Source: Micromonospora coxensis (GTDB taxonomy: Bacteria > Actinomycetota > Actinomycetes > Mycobacteriales > Micromonosporaceae). Taken from it: a stretch of DNA of 64,000 nucleotides. Position 1 is the first letter of the stretch. Each line of letters starts with the position of its first letter. The notes under the pieces were generated by a model that did no database searches, was not told the DNA's origin, and saw only the letters and a program-made list of their open reading frames with translations. Shown here in pieces: positions 15,490 to 25,803 of the stretch. The position numbers were made by a program, and so were the translations under genes. The stretch spans positions 5,332,001-5,396,000 of the forward strand of contig NZ_LT607753.1 of assembly GCF_900090295.1 (NCBI RefSeq), written 5' to 3'.

Positions 15490-18153
15490 TCAGTCCACCG
15501 GCGCGAGCTGCGCGACCAGGTCCGCGGCGGTGTGCCGGCGGACCCGGGCGGTGTCCAGGCCGTCGGGGTGCAGCGCGTAGACCCGGGCCGCGTCGCGCAC
15601 CGGGGCGTCACCGCGCACCAGCGCCGCGAACGTCGCCGGCTGCGGCTGCCCGGCGGACGTCTCCTCCGCCGGACCGAGGTGGGTGAGCCGGGCGGCGAAG
15701 TCCCGCAGGCTCTCGCCCGGCTGGCGGTGGTAGGCGCGCACCCCGTCGGCGCGGACCTGCACCAGGTCGGCGCGGGCGGCGGCGTGCCAGCACGCCACCT
15801 CCCACAGGCTGGGCCGGAACCCGCCGTCGAAGTACCCGTCGGCGGCGATCGCGAGCTGACCGAGCCGGTGCGAGTAGTCGGCGACGCTGTGCGTGGCGCC
15901 GCTGCCGGCGAGCGTCACGTCGAGCCAGCGCATCCGGTACCGCTCCAGGTCCACCAGGAGTGGGGTGGCGACCTTCTCCGCGCCGGTCAGGTCGAAACGC
16001 TGCTCGACGCGCTGCGGCTGGAACGGCGCGCCGCCCCGCCGGAAGGGGCCCCGACGGGTGCCGTCCGCGCCGGGCGGCTCGCCCATGAACCCGGCGAACG
16101 CGTCGGTCATCTCCTCGAACGCCACGTCGTTGTAGCTGAACACGACCATGACCAGGTAGCGGACGCCCGCGGCGCGCAGCCGGGCCACGTCCAGGTCGAC
16201 GAACTCGCTGGCGCCGAGGGGCGCCGGCGCCGAGGTGAGGTCCCCGGAGTGCACCGCGGCCTGCCCGGCGAACCGCAGCCGGGTGTAGTCGCAGAGCCCG
16301 ACGAACCGGCCGGTGTCGTCGTACAGGGCCACCGACAGGTCCAGGTCGACGCGGGTGCCGGCGGGTTCGGTCCAGTGCAGGAAGAGCCGGACCACCGCCC
16401 CGGACGGCAGCGGCTGGACGCTGCCCCGGGGCAGCGCGACCAGGGTCGCCGAGGCGGTCCGCTCGGCGAACGGCGCGACCAGGTCGGCCAGGCCCGCGTC
16501 CAGGACCGCCACCGGGGTACGCGGCCGCGCGGCGGCCCGGCGCAGCAGCTCGTCGGTGAGCAGCGCCTCCAGTTCCCCGCCCAGCGCGGCGGGGAGACGC
16601 TCCCGCCGGTCCGGCTCGGTCCACAGCCGCGCGCCGCCGGCCGCCGGGAAGTACAGGCGCGGTCGCGGGCCGTGGGTCGCCGCCCGTACCGCCGACAGCG
16701 CCGCCAGCAGCACGCCGGGCGCGACCCGGCTGGCGGCGTCGGCGACGGTGAGCAGGAAGGCGGTCTCCTCGCCGGGCCGGGCGGCGAACCGGGCGGCCAG
16801 CATCACGGTACGGCGCAGCAGCTCCCCGGGACGCCGGGCGAGCAGGGCGAGGGCCCGTTCGTGGTCACCGCCGCGCAGCGCGGTCTCGGTGTGTGCGCGC
16901 CAGCCCCGCAGCCGCAGTCGGCCGTCGGGGGTGCGCGTGAGGTCGGGGTGGGCGTCGGCGAGCGGGCCGAGCGCCACGCCCAGCTTCGAGGCCGGGTCGA
17001 CCACCGTACGGCGGAGCACGGCGAAGCCGAGCGCGGCGTGCGGGTGGCGGGCCGGTTCCTCGAACGGGTGCAGGTTCTCCGCCGTGCGCAGCCAGGCGTC
17101 GCGGTGCCGGTGCAGGTCCTCGACCAGGGTGGTGAGGGGCAGCGCGTCCAGCCGGGCGAGCACCAGCCGGCGTAGCCGGCGCGGCAGCGAGGTACGCCGC
17201 CGGGGCGCGCGGGTCAGGTGGACGTCGCCGCCGTCGCGCAGGTACAGCAGGCGCAGCAGGTCGGTGGCGGTGGTGACGTGCCGGGCCAGCAGGTCGGGCA
17301 GCCGCTCGGCCAGGCCCGGGTCGGCGAGCAGCCGGTGCAGGACGTGGGCGCGGGTGGCGCGCACCTCGATGGTGTCGGGCAGCCAGCCGAGGTCGGCGTG
17401 GCCGATCCGGTCGAGCAGCGCGTCCAGGTCCGCCGTCTCCTGCGCGGTGAGCGGGGTACGGCGGGCCAGCAGGGCGGCGACGGCGTCGTGCAGGTCGTCG
17501 TCGAGGTGCTCGGAGAGTTCCAGCAGCACCCACCGCCGGGGCAGGGCGGCGGTGTCGACCGGCTCGCCACGCGGCACGGTGCGCCCCGGACGCCAGGTGG
17601 CCTCGTCCAGGTGGGCCAGGGCGTGACCGGTGCGGCGGTGGCAGATCGGGCAGGCGGTCCAGGTCTGCAGGTCCCAGCAGGCGGCGCAGACCGGGTGCGC
17701 GCACGGGTCCACCGGATGCACGGTGCCGGCCTGGCCGCAGAGTACGCAGGTGGCCTGCAGCGGCTGGGTGAGCAGGGCGAACATCCGCAGCACGTACAGG
17801 TCGTCGGTGCTGGCGGGCACCCGGCTCGGGAAGTTCCTGAACAGCGGCAGGTGCGGCACGTGCGCGCCGACCAGGGAGGCGAGGCCGGTGAGCAGGGCGG
17901 AGCCGAGGGCGGCGAGCCGGTTCGGCTCCTGCCGGCACAGGTACGCGCGCAGCCGCGCCCCGACGACGTAGCCGAGGCTCAGCGCGTCGGCCTCCAGTGC
18001 CCGTACGCCCGTCTCGGCGGGGAGGGGAGCGCCGCGCTCACGCCGCTTCGGCCCGGCCAGCAGTCCTGGCGCGACCAGGCCACGGCGCAGCAACGCCAGG
18101 GCGGCGGGGTCGGTGGCCGGGTGGGCGGGGCGGGTGAAGCGGACGAGGCGCAC
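15490..18153 (-). CDS. RING-finger protein with TerD-like C-terminal domain (MXAN_6230/SCO0854 family)
   Basis: 887 residues from the GTG at 18153, chosen because GGAG stands about eight bases upstream. A textbook C3HC4 RING motif is visible: Cys136, Cys139, Cys151, His153, Cys156, Cys159, Cys168, Cys171. The middle 400 residues are helical and arginine-rich. Toward the C terminus a TerD/stress-type domain shows DLDLSVALYDDTGRFVG and later YLVMVVFSYNDVAFEEM, close to the calcium-binding pattern of tellurite-resistance proteins. This combination fits the uncharacterised MXAN_6230/SCO0854 family. RING fingers are rare in bacteria, so a ubiquitin-like role should not be assumed. The gene has its own promoter (18305-18334) and is convergent with tRNA genes. 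Confidence 0.83.
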   Translation of the reverse strand: MRLVRFTRPAHPATDPAALALLRRGLVAPGLLAGPKRRERGAPLPAETGVRALEADALSLGYVVGARLRAYLCRQEPNRLAALGSALLTGLASLVGAHVPHLPLFRNFPSRVPASTDDLYVLRMFALLTQPLQATCVLCGQAGTVHPVDPCAHPVCAACWDLQTWTACPICHRRTGHALAHLDEATWRPGRTVPRGEPVDTAALPRRWVLLELSEHLDDDLHDAVAALLARRTPLTAQETADLDALLDRIGHADLGWLPDTIEVRATRAHVLHRLLADPGLAERLPDLLARHVTTATDLLRLLYLRDGGDVHLTRAPRRRTSLPRRLRRLVLARLDALPLTTLVEDLHRHRDAWLRTAENLHPFEEPARHPHAALGFAVLRRTVVDPASKLGVALGPLADAHPDLTRTPDGRLRLRGWRAHTETALRGGDHERALALLARRPGELLRRTVMLAARFAARPGEETAFLLTVADAASRVAPGVLLAALSAVRAATHGPRPRLYFPAAGGARLWTEPDRRERLPAALGGELEALLTDELLRRAAARPRTPVAVLDAGLADLVAPFAERTASATLVALPRGSVQPLPSGAVVRLFLHWTEPAGTRVDLDLSVALYDDTGRFVGLCDYTRLRFAGQAAVHSGDLTSAPAPLGASEFVDLDVARLRAAGVRYLVMVVFSYNDVAFEEMTDAFAGFMGEPPGADGTRRGPFRRGGAPFQPQRVEQRFDLTGAEKVATPLLVDLERYRMRWLDVTLAGSGATHSVADYSHRLGQLAIAADGYFDGGFRPSLWEVACWHAAARADLVQVRADGVRAYHRQPGESLRDFAARLTHLGPAEETSAGQPQPATFAALVRGDAPVRDAARVYALHPDGLDTARVRRHTAADLVAQLAPVD

Positions 18154-18304
18154 GGTTGACTCCGGCGTGGGCGAGGGGCGGTCCGGCCCGACCCGTCGGT
18201 GGACGCGGGCCGGTGGATGAGGGCGGGGACGGAGAGCGGACGGGCTAGACCATCCAGAGTGGGAAGAGAAGGAAGCACGCCCTGGAGCCGCCCCCGCCGT
18301 CCGC

Positions 18305-18334
18305 AATCTAGAGATCACCGGGTGGCGCGGACAA
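18305..18334 (-). promoter_or_regulatory. Putative promoter of the RING-protein gene
   Basis: On the minus strand TTGTCC (18329-18334) and TAGATT (18305-18310) are 18 bp apart. A leader of about 145 nt would precede the GTG at 18153. Confidence 0.5.
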
Positions 18335-18366
18335 GTGGTTATCCCGGTTCTGCCGGTGGATACGCC

Positions 18367-18401
18367 GCTGGCCGGCACCCCGGTTCGGGGTGCCGGCCAG
18401 C
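18367..18401 (-). terminator. Perfect 16-bp terminator hairpin after the lysozyme-like gene
   Basis: The arm GCTGGCCGGCACCCCG pairs perfectly across a GTT loop, 15 bp past the stop at 18416. It separates this gene from the RING-protein promoter. Confidence 0.8.
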
Positions 18402-18415
18402 GTTGTGTGGGTGGG

Positions 18416-19012
18416 TCAGCTGTTCCAGTGTTCGGCGACGAGGTCGGCGGCCTGCTGCTCCCACTGGGCGTAGTGGTCGGGGTAGGCCGAGACCTGCACG
18501 GTCTGGGCGGCCTCGGTCAGCGGCATGTCCTGCCAGCCGTCGACCTGCTTCAGACCCTTCAGGAACGCCAGGGTGGAGTACTCGGGGTCGGTGATCTGCT
18601 CGACCGTGCCCCAACCCGAGCTCGGGCGCTGCTGGAACAGGCCCTGCGAGTCGTGATCGTTACGCTCACCCAGGTGGCCGAGGTTCTCCAGCTTCGACTC
18701 CTGCAGCGCCGTGGCGATCGACACCACCGCAGCCCGCTCGTCCATGCCCGCCTTCTTGGTGGCGGCGATGATCGCCTTGACGTTGCCGACCTGCTCATCG
18801 GACAGGTCGATACGCGACTGCGCACCCTGCACACCGTGCGGAATCAGCTTGCCCTTGTCCACGGCCGGCTTGTCAGCGGCCATGACAGCGACGGTCTTCA
18901 CATCGGCAGCCGGGGCGGCGTGCGCCTCGGTCACCGGACCGGCGAACACACCACCGGCGAAAGCCAGACCAGCAATACCCAGAACGCTCTTACGAATGAT
19001 CATGGTGTTCAT
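18416..19012 (-). CDS. Secreted lysozyme-like / transglycosylase-fold protein
   Basis: 198 residues, ATG preceded by GGATGGAGC seven bases upstream. Residues 1-33 are a signal peptide ending at EAHA-AP. The mature region contains ALQESKLENLGHLGERNDHDSQGLFQ (read in pieces: Glu105 in ALQESK and the QGLFQQRPSSGWGT block), as in small secreted actinobacterial lysozyme-fold proteins often mis-labelled as metal transporters. Glu105 is the plausible catalytic acid. Role: remodelling of peptidoglycan outside the cell. The codons are less GC-biased than those of neighbours, as in highly expressed secreted proteins. A structured leader and very long upstream region suggest tight control. Confidence 0.78.
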   Translation of the reverse strand: MNTMIIRKSVLGIAGLAFAGGVFAGPVTEAHAAPAADVKTVAVMAADKPAVDKGKLIPHGVQGAQSRIDLSDEQVGNVKAIIAATKKAGMDERAAVVSIATALQESKLENLGHLGERNDHDSQGLFQQRPSSGWGTVEQITDPEYSTLAFLKGLKQVDGWQDMPLTEAAQTVQVSAYPDHYAQWEQQAADLVAEHWNS

Positions 19013-19320
19013 AGCAAAGCTCCATCCGGGGGTCGACACACACGCGTCGCCGGGGGACGACACCGCATGCGGGGCACCTCGACAGGCGCTCACACAACAA
19101 AGGGGGAAAGTCGATGTCCGGCTCCTCGCGAACCCGAGGGGTTCGCGGTCACGCCAAGCCCGGGGGGGCTTGCGGCGCCGGGACCATGTGTAACGACCGG
19201 CGGGCCACCAACATTCCGGGCCCCGCACCCCCGGGCCAGGCCCCGGGATCAGGGCCGTGCAGCCGGGTGTGCTGCTGCGATCGTCCAGAGAATGTAACGA
19301 CCCCGCCCCCGCCACCATTC
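19013..19320 (-). promoter_or_regulatory. Long structured leader/promoter region of the lysozyme-like gene
   Basis: On the minus strand the block GGTCGTTACA occurs at about 19294-19303 and CGGTCGTTACA again at 19190-19200. Between the second and the start codon lie a 7-bp hairpin (CAAGCCC, 19155-19172) and a 9-bp hairpin (CGCGAACCC, 19127-19147). Cell-wall hydrolase genes of actinobacteria often carry c-di-AMP (ydaO-type) riboswitches; I could not confirm that consensus, so this is only a candidate regulatory leader. Confidence 0.4.
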
Positions 19321-19510
19321 CGCCACCCGAGTGCCCCCGACCACAGGACCCCGCACACCAACCAGGCACCAACCGGACACGCGGGCCACCACCCCGGCAC
19401 CCCTGAACCGGACAACCAGCCCCAAACTGACCGACCCGCACACCACCCTCGGGTGCAGTCGATGTCGCCAGGACAGCAACAACCGCACCCGAAACCGGCC
19501 AACCAACCGC

Positions 19511-19746
19511 GTGACCCGAGGCGAACAGCCCGGCCCGCGTACCCGAAACGGACACCACGGACCTCCGCACGCGCGGACGACGGCCGACCACCGACGCGCG
19601 GCGGACGTCGGGCGCGTGACCCGGGGCGAGCACCCCGGCCCCCGTACCCGAAACGGACACCACGGACCTCGCACGCGCGGACGACGGCCGCCCACCGACG
19701 CGCGGCGGACGTCGGGTGCCTGGTCCGAGGCGCACACCCGCGCCCG
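19511..19746. repeat. 105-bp imperfect tandem repeat, two copies and a partial third
   Basis: Copy 1 starts with GTGACCCGAGGCGAACA at 19511, copy 2 with GTGACCCGGGGCGAGCA at 19616, and a partial third copy follows at about 19720. The cores (ACCCGAAACGGACACCACGG at 19541 and 19646) are the same in both copies. A one-base deletion changes the period to 104, arguing against a coding role. It lies in an 820-bp non-coding gap, the longest in the window. Confidence 0.8.
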
Positions 19747-19832
19747 GCGCCCCCGGGTCTTCTGCCGAGGGCAGATCCGCTGCCGGTGAACACGGGTGCC
19801 GCAGCGGCCCCGGGCGGGACAGGCTGGGACGC

Positions 19833-20837
19833 ATGAGACTCCTGGTACTCGGCGGCACGGGCTTCGTCGGCGGCGCGGTGGTGACCGAGGCGGTGCGACG
19901 GAACTGGTCGGTGACGGTGTTCAACCGTGGGTTGCACGGGGCGGTCCCGGAGGGCGTACACCGGTTGCGGGGCGACCGGACGGCGCGCGACGGCCTGGCC
20001 ACGCTCTCCGGCGGCGAATGGGACCTGGTGGTCGACACCTGGGACGGCGCGCCGCGCGGCGTCGGCGACGCGGCCCGCGCGCTGGTCGACCGGGTCCGGC
20101 ACTACGCCTACGTCTCCAGCGGCTCCGTCTACGCCCACCCGCTGCCCCCGGGCGCGGGGGAGGAGGCGCCGGTGGTGGACGCGGCCCCGGACGCCGACGA
20201 CGGGGACTACCCGCACAACAAGGCGGGTGGGGAACGGGCGGCGGTGCAGGTCTTCGGCGACCGGGCGCTGCTGGTGCGGGCCGGGCTGATCCTCGGCCCC
20301 GGGGAGGACATCGGCCGCCTGCCGTGGTGGCTGCACCGCGTCGCCCGGGGTGGGGACGTGCTGGCGCCCGGCCCGGCCGACCTGCCGGTGCAGTACGTCG
20401 ACGTGCGGGACCTCGCGGCGTGGACCCTGGACCGGGCCGTTGCCGGCGTCGGCGGGGCGTTCAACGTGATCAGCCGCACCGGGCACACCACCATGGGTGA
20501 GCTGCTGGCCGCCGCCGTCGCGGTGACCGGGTCGGACGCCCGGCTGCGCTGGACCGACCCGGAGCCGATCCTCGCCGCCGGGGTGGTGCCCTGGAACGAC
20601 CTGCCGATCTGGGTGCCGCCGGGGCACGAGTACCGCTGGTTGCAGGAGCGCGGTGTCGACAAGGCGTACGCGGCGGGGCTGACCTGCCGGCCGGCGGCCG
20701 AGACGGTCGCCGACACCTGGGGCTGGCTGCGCCGGGTGGGGTCGGTGCCGCCGCGGGCCGGCCGGCCCGCGCGGGTGCCGGTCGGGCTCGATCCCGAGCG
20801 GGAGGCGGCGCTGCTCGCCGCCCACCACCCGGCCTGA
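19833..20837 (+). CDS. NAD-dependent epimerase/dehydratase (extended SDR)
   Basis: 334 residues from the ATG at 19833. The Rossmann motif GGTGFVGG is at residues 7-14. The catalytic region has the serine motif YVSSGSVYAHP and the YxxxK-type YPHNKAGGER. The C-terminal half holds the substrate part (VQYVDVRDLAAW, then FNVISRTGHTTMGELL), as in sugar-nucleotide epimerase relatives. The substrate is unknown. There is no sugar cluster nearby; it is a single-gene unit with a strong terminator behind it. Confidence 0.88.
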   Translation: MRLLVLGGTGFVGGAVVTEAVRRNWSVTVFNRGLHGAVPEGVHRLRGDRTARDGLATLSGGEWDLVVDTWDGAPRGVGDAARALVDRVRHYAYVSSGSVYAHPLPPGAGEEAPVVDAAPDADDGDYPHNKAGGERAAVQVFGDRALLVRAGLILGPGEDIGRLPWWLHRVARGGDVLAPGPADLPVQYVDVRDLAAWTLDRAVAGVGGAFNVISRTGHTTMGELLAAAVAVTGSDARLRWTDPEPILAAGVVPWNDLPIWVPPGHEYRWLQERGVDKAYAAGLTCRPAAETVADTWGWLRRVGSVPPRAGRPARVPVGLDPEREAALLAAHHPA

Positions 20838-20845
20838 CTCGGGCG

Positions 20846-20894
20846 GTGGTGCGCCGGTCCCGCGACGGACGGGGGCGCGGGACCGGCGCACCAC
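20846..20894. terminator. Perfect 19-bp bidirectional hairpin
   Basis: The arm GTGGTGCGCCGGTCCCGCG has an exact complement across an 11-nt loop, between the convergent epimerase and nitroreductase genes. One of the strongest hairpins in the window; no T-run on either side. Confidence 0.82.
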
Positions 20895-20953
20895 GAGCGG
20901 CACGACGAACAGCGCCACGGGTCGCAGCGACGCCGACCGTGCGGCCCGTCCGG

Positions 20954-21955
20954 TCAGCTCGGCGTGGGCAGCCCCGCGGCCGGCGCGACGGAGACCGGCA
21001 GGTCCAGCACGTCGTCGATGTCGCGCCGGGGGGTGGCCACCCCGGGCTGGCCGTACCCGATCCGCATCACCATCTGCGGGGTGCCGAAGCGCCCCAGCGA
21101 CAGCCGCAGCGCCTCCCGCGCGCCGGGCACCTCGATCGGCTGGGAGAGCATCGAGACGCTCAGCCCGGCGTCGGTCGCGGTGAGCAGCACCCGTTGCAGG
21201 GCCTGCCCGGCGAGGATCTGGTCGGTGGTGGTGTTGCCGGCCGACCCGAGCACGGCGACCAGGGGCTCCGGCTCGAAGTCGCGGCCGGGGGCCCGGTTGC
21301 GCCCACCGAAGCCACGCATCGGCAGCAGGTCCTGCGGTTCGCTCTGCGGGCCGCCGGCCGCCGTCGGCACCCCGTCGGGCGAGGGCTCACGGCGGATCCA
21401 CTCGGCCCGCTCCTGCCGGTAGCCGGGGTCGCGCTCCAGCACCCGGTGGGCGCTGCGGGCGATCTCGGCGAAGGCGTTGACCGCGGTGGTCCCGATCACC
21501 AGCTCCAGCCAGCACTGTTCGGCGCGGGCCGCCTCCCCGAGACGCCACCGGGCCTCCGCCGGCACCGGGTCGGGCCAGAACGGGGCCCGGTTGCTGAACC
21601 GGCGGGGAATGGCCGCGTACAGGCTCCGCTCGGCGGGGGTCGGCGGTCGCGGTGTGTCGGGCACGAGCCGGGCCACCACGTCCGGCTCCGCCGGGTACGG
21701 CCGCAGCCGCACCGTCGCCGGCGTGCCGGCCACGGCGAGGGACAGCCGCAGGTTGAACAGCGCCGCCCCGCACGCGATCCGGGCGCCCCAGCCGCTCGGA
21801 TCGGTGGCGGGCAGCTGCCGCGTCCGGTCGACCGACAGCTCGATCCCGCCGTCGCGGAGCCGCAGCCGCCACGGCTGCGTGTTGTGCAGGGAAGGCGCGC
21901 GGACAGCGTCCGCGGCGGCAGCGCGAAGCTGCGCGACGGTGTAGCCGGCGTCCAT
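20954..21955 (-). CDS. Acg-type nitroreductase family protein
   Basis: 333 residues. The N-terminal APSLHNTQPWRLRL is the hallmark of the Acg group (Rv2032/Rv3131/Rv3127 type) of flavin nitroreductase-fold proteins; the C-terminal half has GRDFEPEPLVAVLGSAGN and the LLTATDAGLSVSMLSQPIEVPGAR block. In mycobacteria these genes belong to the DosR dormancy regulon. The gene is divergent from devR and shares a 187-bp region holding two DosR-like boxes, so DevR control is very likely. Catalytic activity of this group is unclear; some appear to sequester flavin. Confidence 0.88.
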   Translation of the reverse strand: MDAGYTVAQLRAAAADAVRAPSLHNTQPWRLRLRDGGIELSVDRTRQLPATDPSGWGARIACGAALFNLRLSLAVAGTPATVRLRPYPAEPDVVARLVPDTPRPPTPAERSLYAAIPRRFSNRAPFWPDPVPAEARWRLGEAARAEQCWLELVIGTTAVNAFAEIARSAHRVLERDPGYRQERAEWIRREPSPDGVPTAAGGPQSEPQDLLPMRGFGGRNRAPGRDFEPEPLVAVLGSAGNTTTDQILAGQALQRVLLTATDAGLSVSMLSQPIEVPGAREALRLSLGRFGTPQMVMRIGYGQPGVATPRRDIDDVLDLPVSVAPAAGLPTPS

Positions 21956-22035
21956 GGCGATGCTCCTTCCGTGGCGGTCGTGCCGCCCCCCGGTGGTTCA
22001 TCTCCACACTCCGTCACCAGGAGGTACGTCGGGCA

Positions 22036-22049
22036 GGGCCGGAGGGCCC
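22036..22049. promoter_or_regulatory. DosR/DevR-like box 1
   Basis: GGGCCGGAGGGCCC fits the core GGGNCN-NN-NGNCCC of the mycobacterial DosR motif. It is 81 bp upstream of the nitroreductase start. Confidence 0.5.
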
Positions 22050-22092
22050 GACCGCCCGGGCACCCCTTCCCGATGGCCGGCGCGTCGAGGTA

Positions 22093-22106
22093 GGGACCTT
22101 CGGCCC
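22093..22106. promoter_or_regulatory. DosR/DevR-like box 2, at the devR promoter
   Basis: GGGACCTTCGGCCC fits the DosR core better than box 1. It ends just ahead of the expected -35 of the devR promoter (-10 TAGAAA at 22131-22136), the normal place for an activator site, so devR is probably self-activated. Confidence 0.6.
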
Positions 22107-22142
22107 GTGCATGAGCCACCCCCCGACGGGTAGAAACGAGGG

Positions 22143-22781
22143 ATGATCCGGGTGTTCCTCCTCGACGACCACGAGGTCGTCCGTCGTGGCCTTGCCGACC
22201 TGCTGCAGAGCAGCGGTGACATCGAAGTGGTCGGCGAGTCCGGCTCCGCGCAGGAGGCCGCCCGACGCATCCCGGCGCTGCGGCCCGACGTGGCGATCCT
22301 CGACGCCCGGCTGCCCGACGGCAACGGCATCGACGTCTGCCGGGACGTCCGGGCCGTGGACTCCTCCATCAAGGGCCTGATCCTCACCTCGTACGAGGAC
22401 GACGAGGCGCTCTTCGCCGCGATCATGGCGGGGGCGGCCGGGTACGTGCTCAAGCAGATCCGCGGCACCGACCTGGTGGACGCGGTGCGCCGGGTGGCGG
22501 CCGGCCAGTCGCTGCTCGACCCGGCGATCACCACCCGGGTGCTGGAGCGCATCCGCAGCGGCGTGGAGCAGCCGCGTGAGCTGAAGACGCTCACCGAGCA
22601 GGAGCGCCGGATCCTGGAGTACGTGGCCGAGGGGCTCACCAACCGGGAGATCGCCGGCAAGATGTTCCTGGCCGAGAAGACGGTGAAGAACTACGTCTCC
22701 AGCGTGCTGGCCAAGCTGGGGCTGGAGCGGCGCACCCAGGCGGCGGTGCTGGCCACCCGGCTGCTCGGCAAGAACCACTGA
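22143..22781 (+). CDS. devR: DevR/DosR-type response regulator
   Basis: 212 residues. The receiver has the acidic cluster FLLDDHE and phosphoacceptor Asp54 (AILDARLPDG), the same number as in Mycobacterium DosR. The LuxR-type DNA-binding domain runs from LTEQERRILEYV through the recognition helix KTVKNYVSSVLAKLGLERR, nearly the mycobacterial sequence. It activates hypoxia/nitric-oxide-induced genes when phosphorylated by DevS, encoded convergently just downstream. A -10 TAGAAA 6 nt before the ATG suggests a leaderless mRNA. Neighbouring nitroreductase, USP, phosphoketolase and hemerythrin-ATPase genes are the likely regulon. Confidence 0.93.
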   Translation: MIRVFLLDDHEVVRRGLADLLQSSGDIEVVGESGSAQEAARRIPALRPDVAILDARLPDGNGIDVCRDVRAVDSSIKGLILTSYEDDEALFAAIMAGAAGYVLKQIRGTDLVDAVRRVAAGQSLLDPAITTRVLERIRSGVEQPRELKTLTEQERRILEYVAEGLTNREIAGKMFLAEKTVKNYVSSVLAKLGLERRTQAAVLATRLLGKNH

Positions 22782-22803
22782 GCACCCGCCACCACTGATC
22801 GTC

Positions 22804-22834
22804 CGACGCGCCGGGGGAGGCCCCCGGCGCGTCG
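22804..22834. terminator. Perfect 14-bp hairpin between devR and devS
   Basis: The arm CGACGCGCCGGGGG pairs exactly across an AGG loop. It serves both convergent genes; no T-run. Confidence 0.8.
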
Positions 22835-22840
22835 CCGTGC

Positions 22841-24571
<1,731 letters not shown>

Positions 24572-24603
24572 TTACCGCCCGGTGACCGGCCGGCACGAGA
24601 TCG

Positions 24604-25614
24604 TCAGGACGGCTGCTCGCGTACCGCGCTGGTGTCCACCACCTGCTCCACCGGCAGCCGCGGGGTGTGCGGCGGGCCCGCGTGCGCCGGGTCGGCGATC
24701 CCCAGCCGCAGCACGATGTACGGGTGCCCCAGGCCGCTGAGCAGCTGACGCAGCGTCTGCCGGGTGCCCGCCACTTCCACCACGCCCGACAGCGGCACCA
24801 CGGAGACGCCGAGCCGGGTGGCGGTCAGCCAGAGCGCGGAGAGCGCCTCGCCGGCGCGCAGCCAGCTGTCCGGCTCGTCCTCGTCGCCGTAGAGCAGCGC
24901 GTACACGGCGGCCTTGTCGTGGCCGGGGCCGACCGGGAGGGTGCCGGCGCGACCGAAGTCCCGGCCGGGCACGGTGGTCTGCGCCTGCTGCGCGGGCAGC
25001 ACCTCCGGCGGCAGGCCGGTGCCGGTGCCGGCCCGGCTGGTCCAGTACAGCAGCTCCTCGCGCAGCTGCGGGTCGTCGGCCTCGACCGCGCCGGCGTGCC
25101 CGGCCGCCGCGGCCAGCTCCATCACCTGGTCGGAGTCGAGGATCTGCAACTGCGCGCCCTCGTCGGTGGCGGCCCGGGTGATCTCACCGAGCGCGCTGGT
25201 GGAGACCGGCTCGTCGCTGACCGGACGCCGGTCGGTGTGCCGGACCTGCATGCACTGCACCATGCGCATGGCCTCCGGCTCGGCGGCGGCGCGGGCCAGC
25301 CCGGTCAACCGGGCCAGCAGGTCCGGCTGCGCCGGGTCGGGCAGCCGCTCCACGACGGCCGTCCAGCCCTCGGCGGTCAGCGCCAGGCGGGCGTGGTGCA
25401 GCGCCGCGCCGCAGCTGAGCGCGAGCAGCCGGCCCTCCGGGTCGGTGGCGGTGAGCTGGCGGTCGCGGACCACCCGCAGCTCCAGGGCGTCGGGCAGCAC
25501 CCGCCACCGCCAGGGCTGGGTGTTGTGCACCGACGGGGCGTAGCCGGCGGTCGCGGCGGCCTCCGCGAGCGCGGTGGTCAGCGGACGGTCCTGTCCCGGC
25601 GTCTCGTGGCTCAT
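24604..25614 (-). CDS. Acg-type nitroreductase family protein, second copy
   Basis: 336 residues from the ATG at 25614. It is a paralogue of the 20954 gene: APSVHNTQPWRWRV near the N terminus, LLALSCGAALHHARLAL, PGRDFGRAGTLPVGP, and LWLTATRLGVSVVPLSGVVEVAGTR toward the C terminus. It ends 42 bp upstream of devS on the same strand and may be co-transcribed with it. I find no DosR-like box in the 189 bp before it. Two paralogues flanking the sensor pair are as expected of a dormancy locus. Confidence 0.87.
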   Translation of the reverse strand: MSHETPGQDRPLTTALAEAAATAGYAPSVHNTQPWRWRVLPDALELRVVRDRQLTATDPEGRLLALSCGAALHHARLALTAEGWTAVVERLPDPAQPDLLARLTGLARAAAEPEAMRMVQCMQVRHTDRRPVSDEPVSTSALGEITRAATDEGAQLQILDSDQVMELAAAAGHAGAVEADDPQLREELLYWTSRAGTGTGLPPEVLPAQQAQTTVPGRDFGRAGTLPVGPGHDKAAVYALLYGDEDEPDSWLRAGEALSALWLTATRLGVSVVPLSGVVEVAGTRQTLRQLLSGLGHPYIVLRLGIADPAHAGPPHTPRLPVEQVVDTSAVREQPS

Positions 25615-25803
25615 CGTCACGACCTTTCCGTTTCTCCCCATCGTGCCCCAGCCCGACGGTGCCGCGGGCGGGGTTGTCGCTCCATCCTGCGTGTTGCCCG
25701 GATGCGTCGCAGAGTACGCAGCCGAGGCGTCGTCGGATGTGTCGGCCCGCCCGTTTCCTCCGGATCGCTCCGGGCCGGCCGGCAAGCCTGCGACGATCCA
25801 CGG

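Noticed and set aside
19013..19320. c-di-AMP (ydaO) riboswitch in the leader of the lysozyme-like gene
   Set aside because: The position fits, but the conserved core could not be matched by eye, so it is listed only as a candidate leader.
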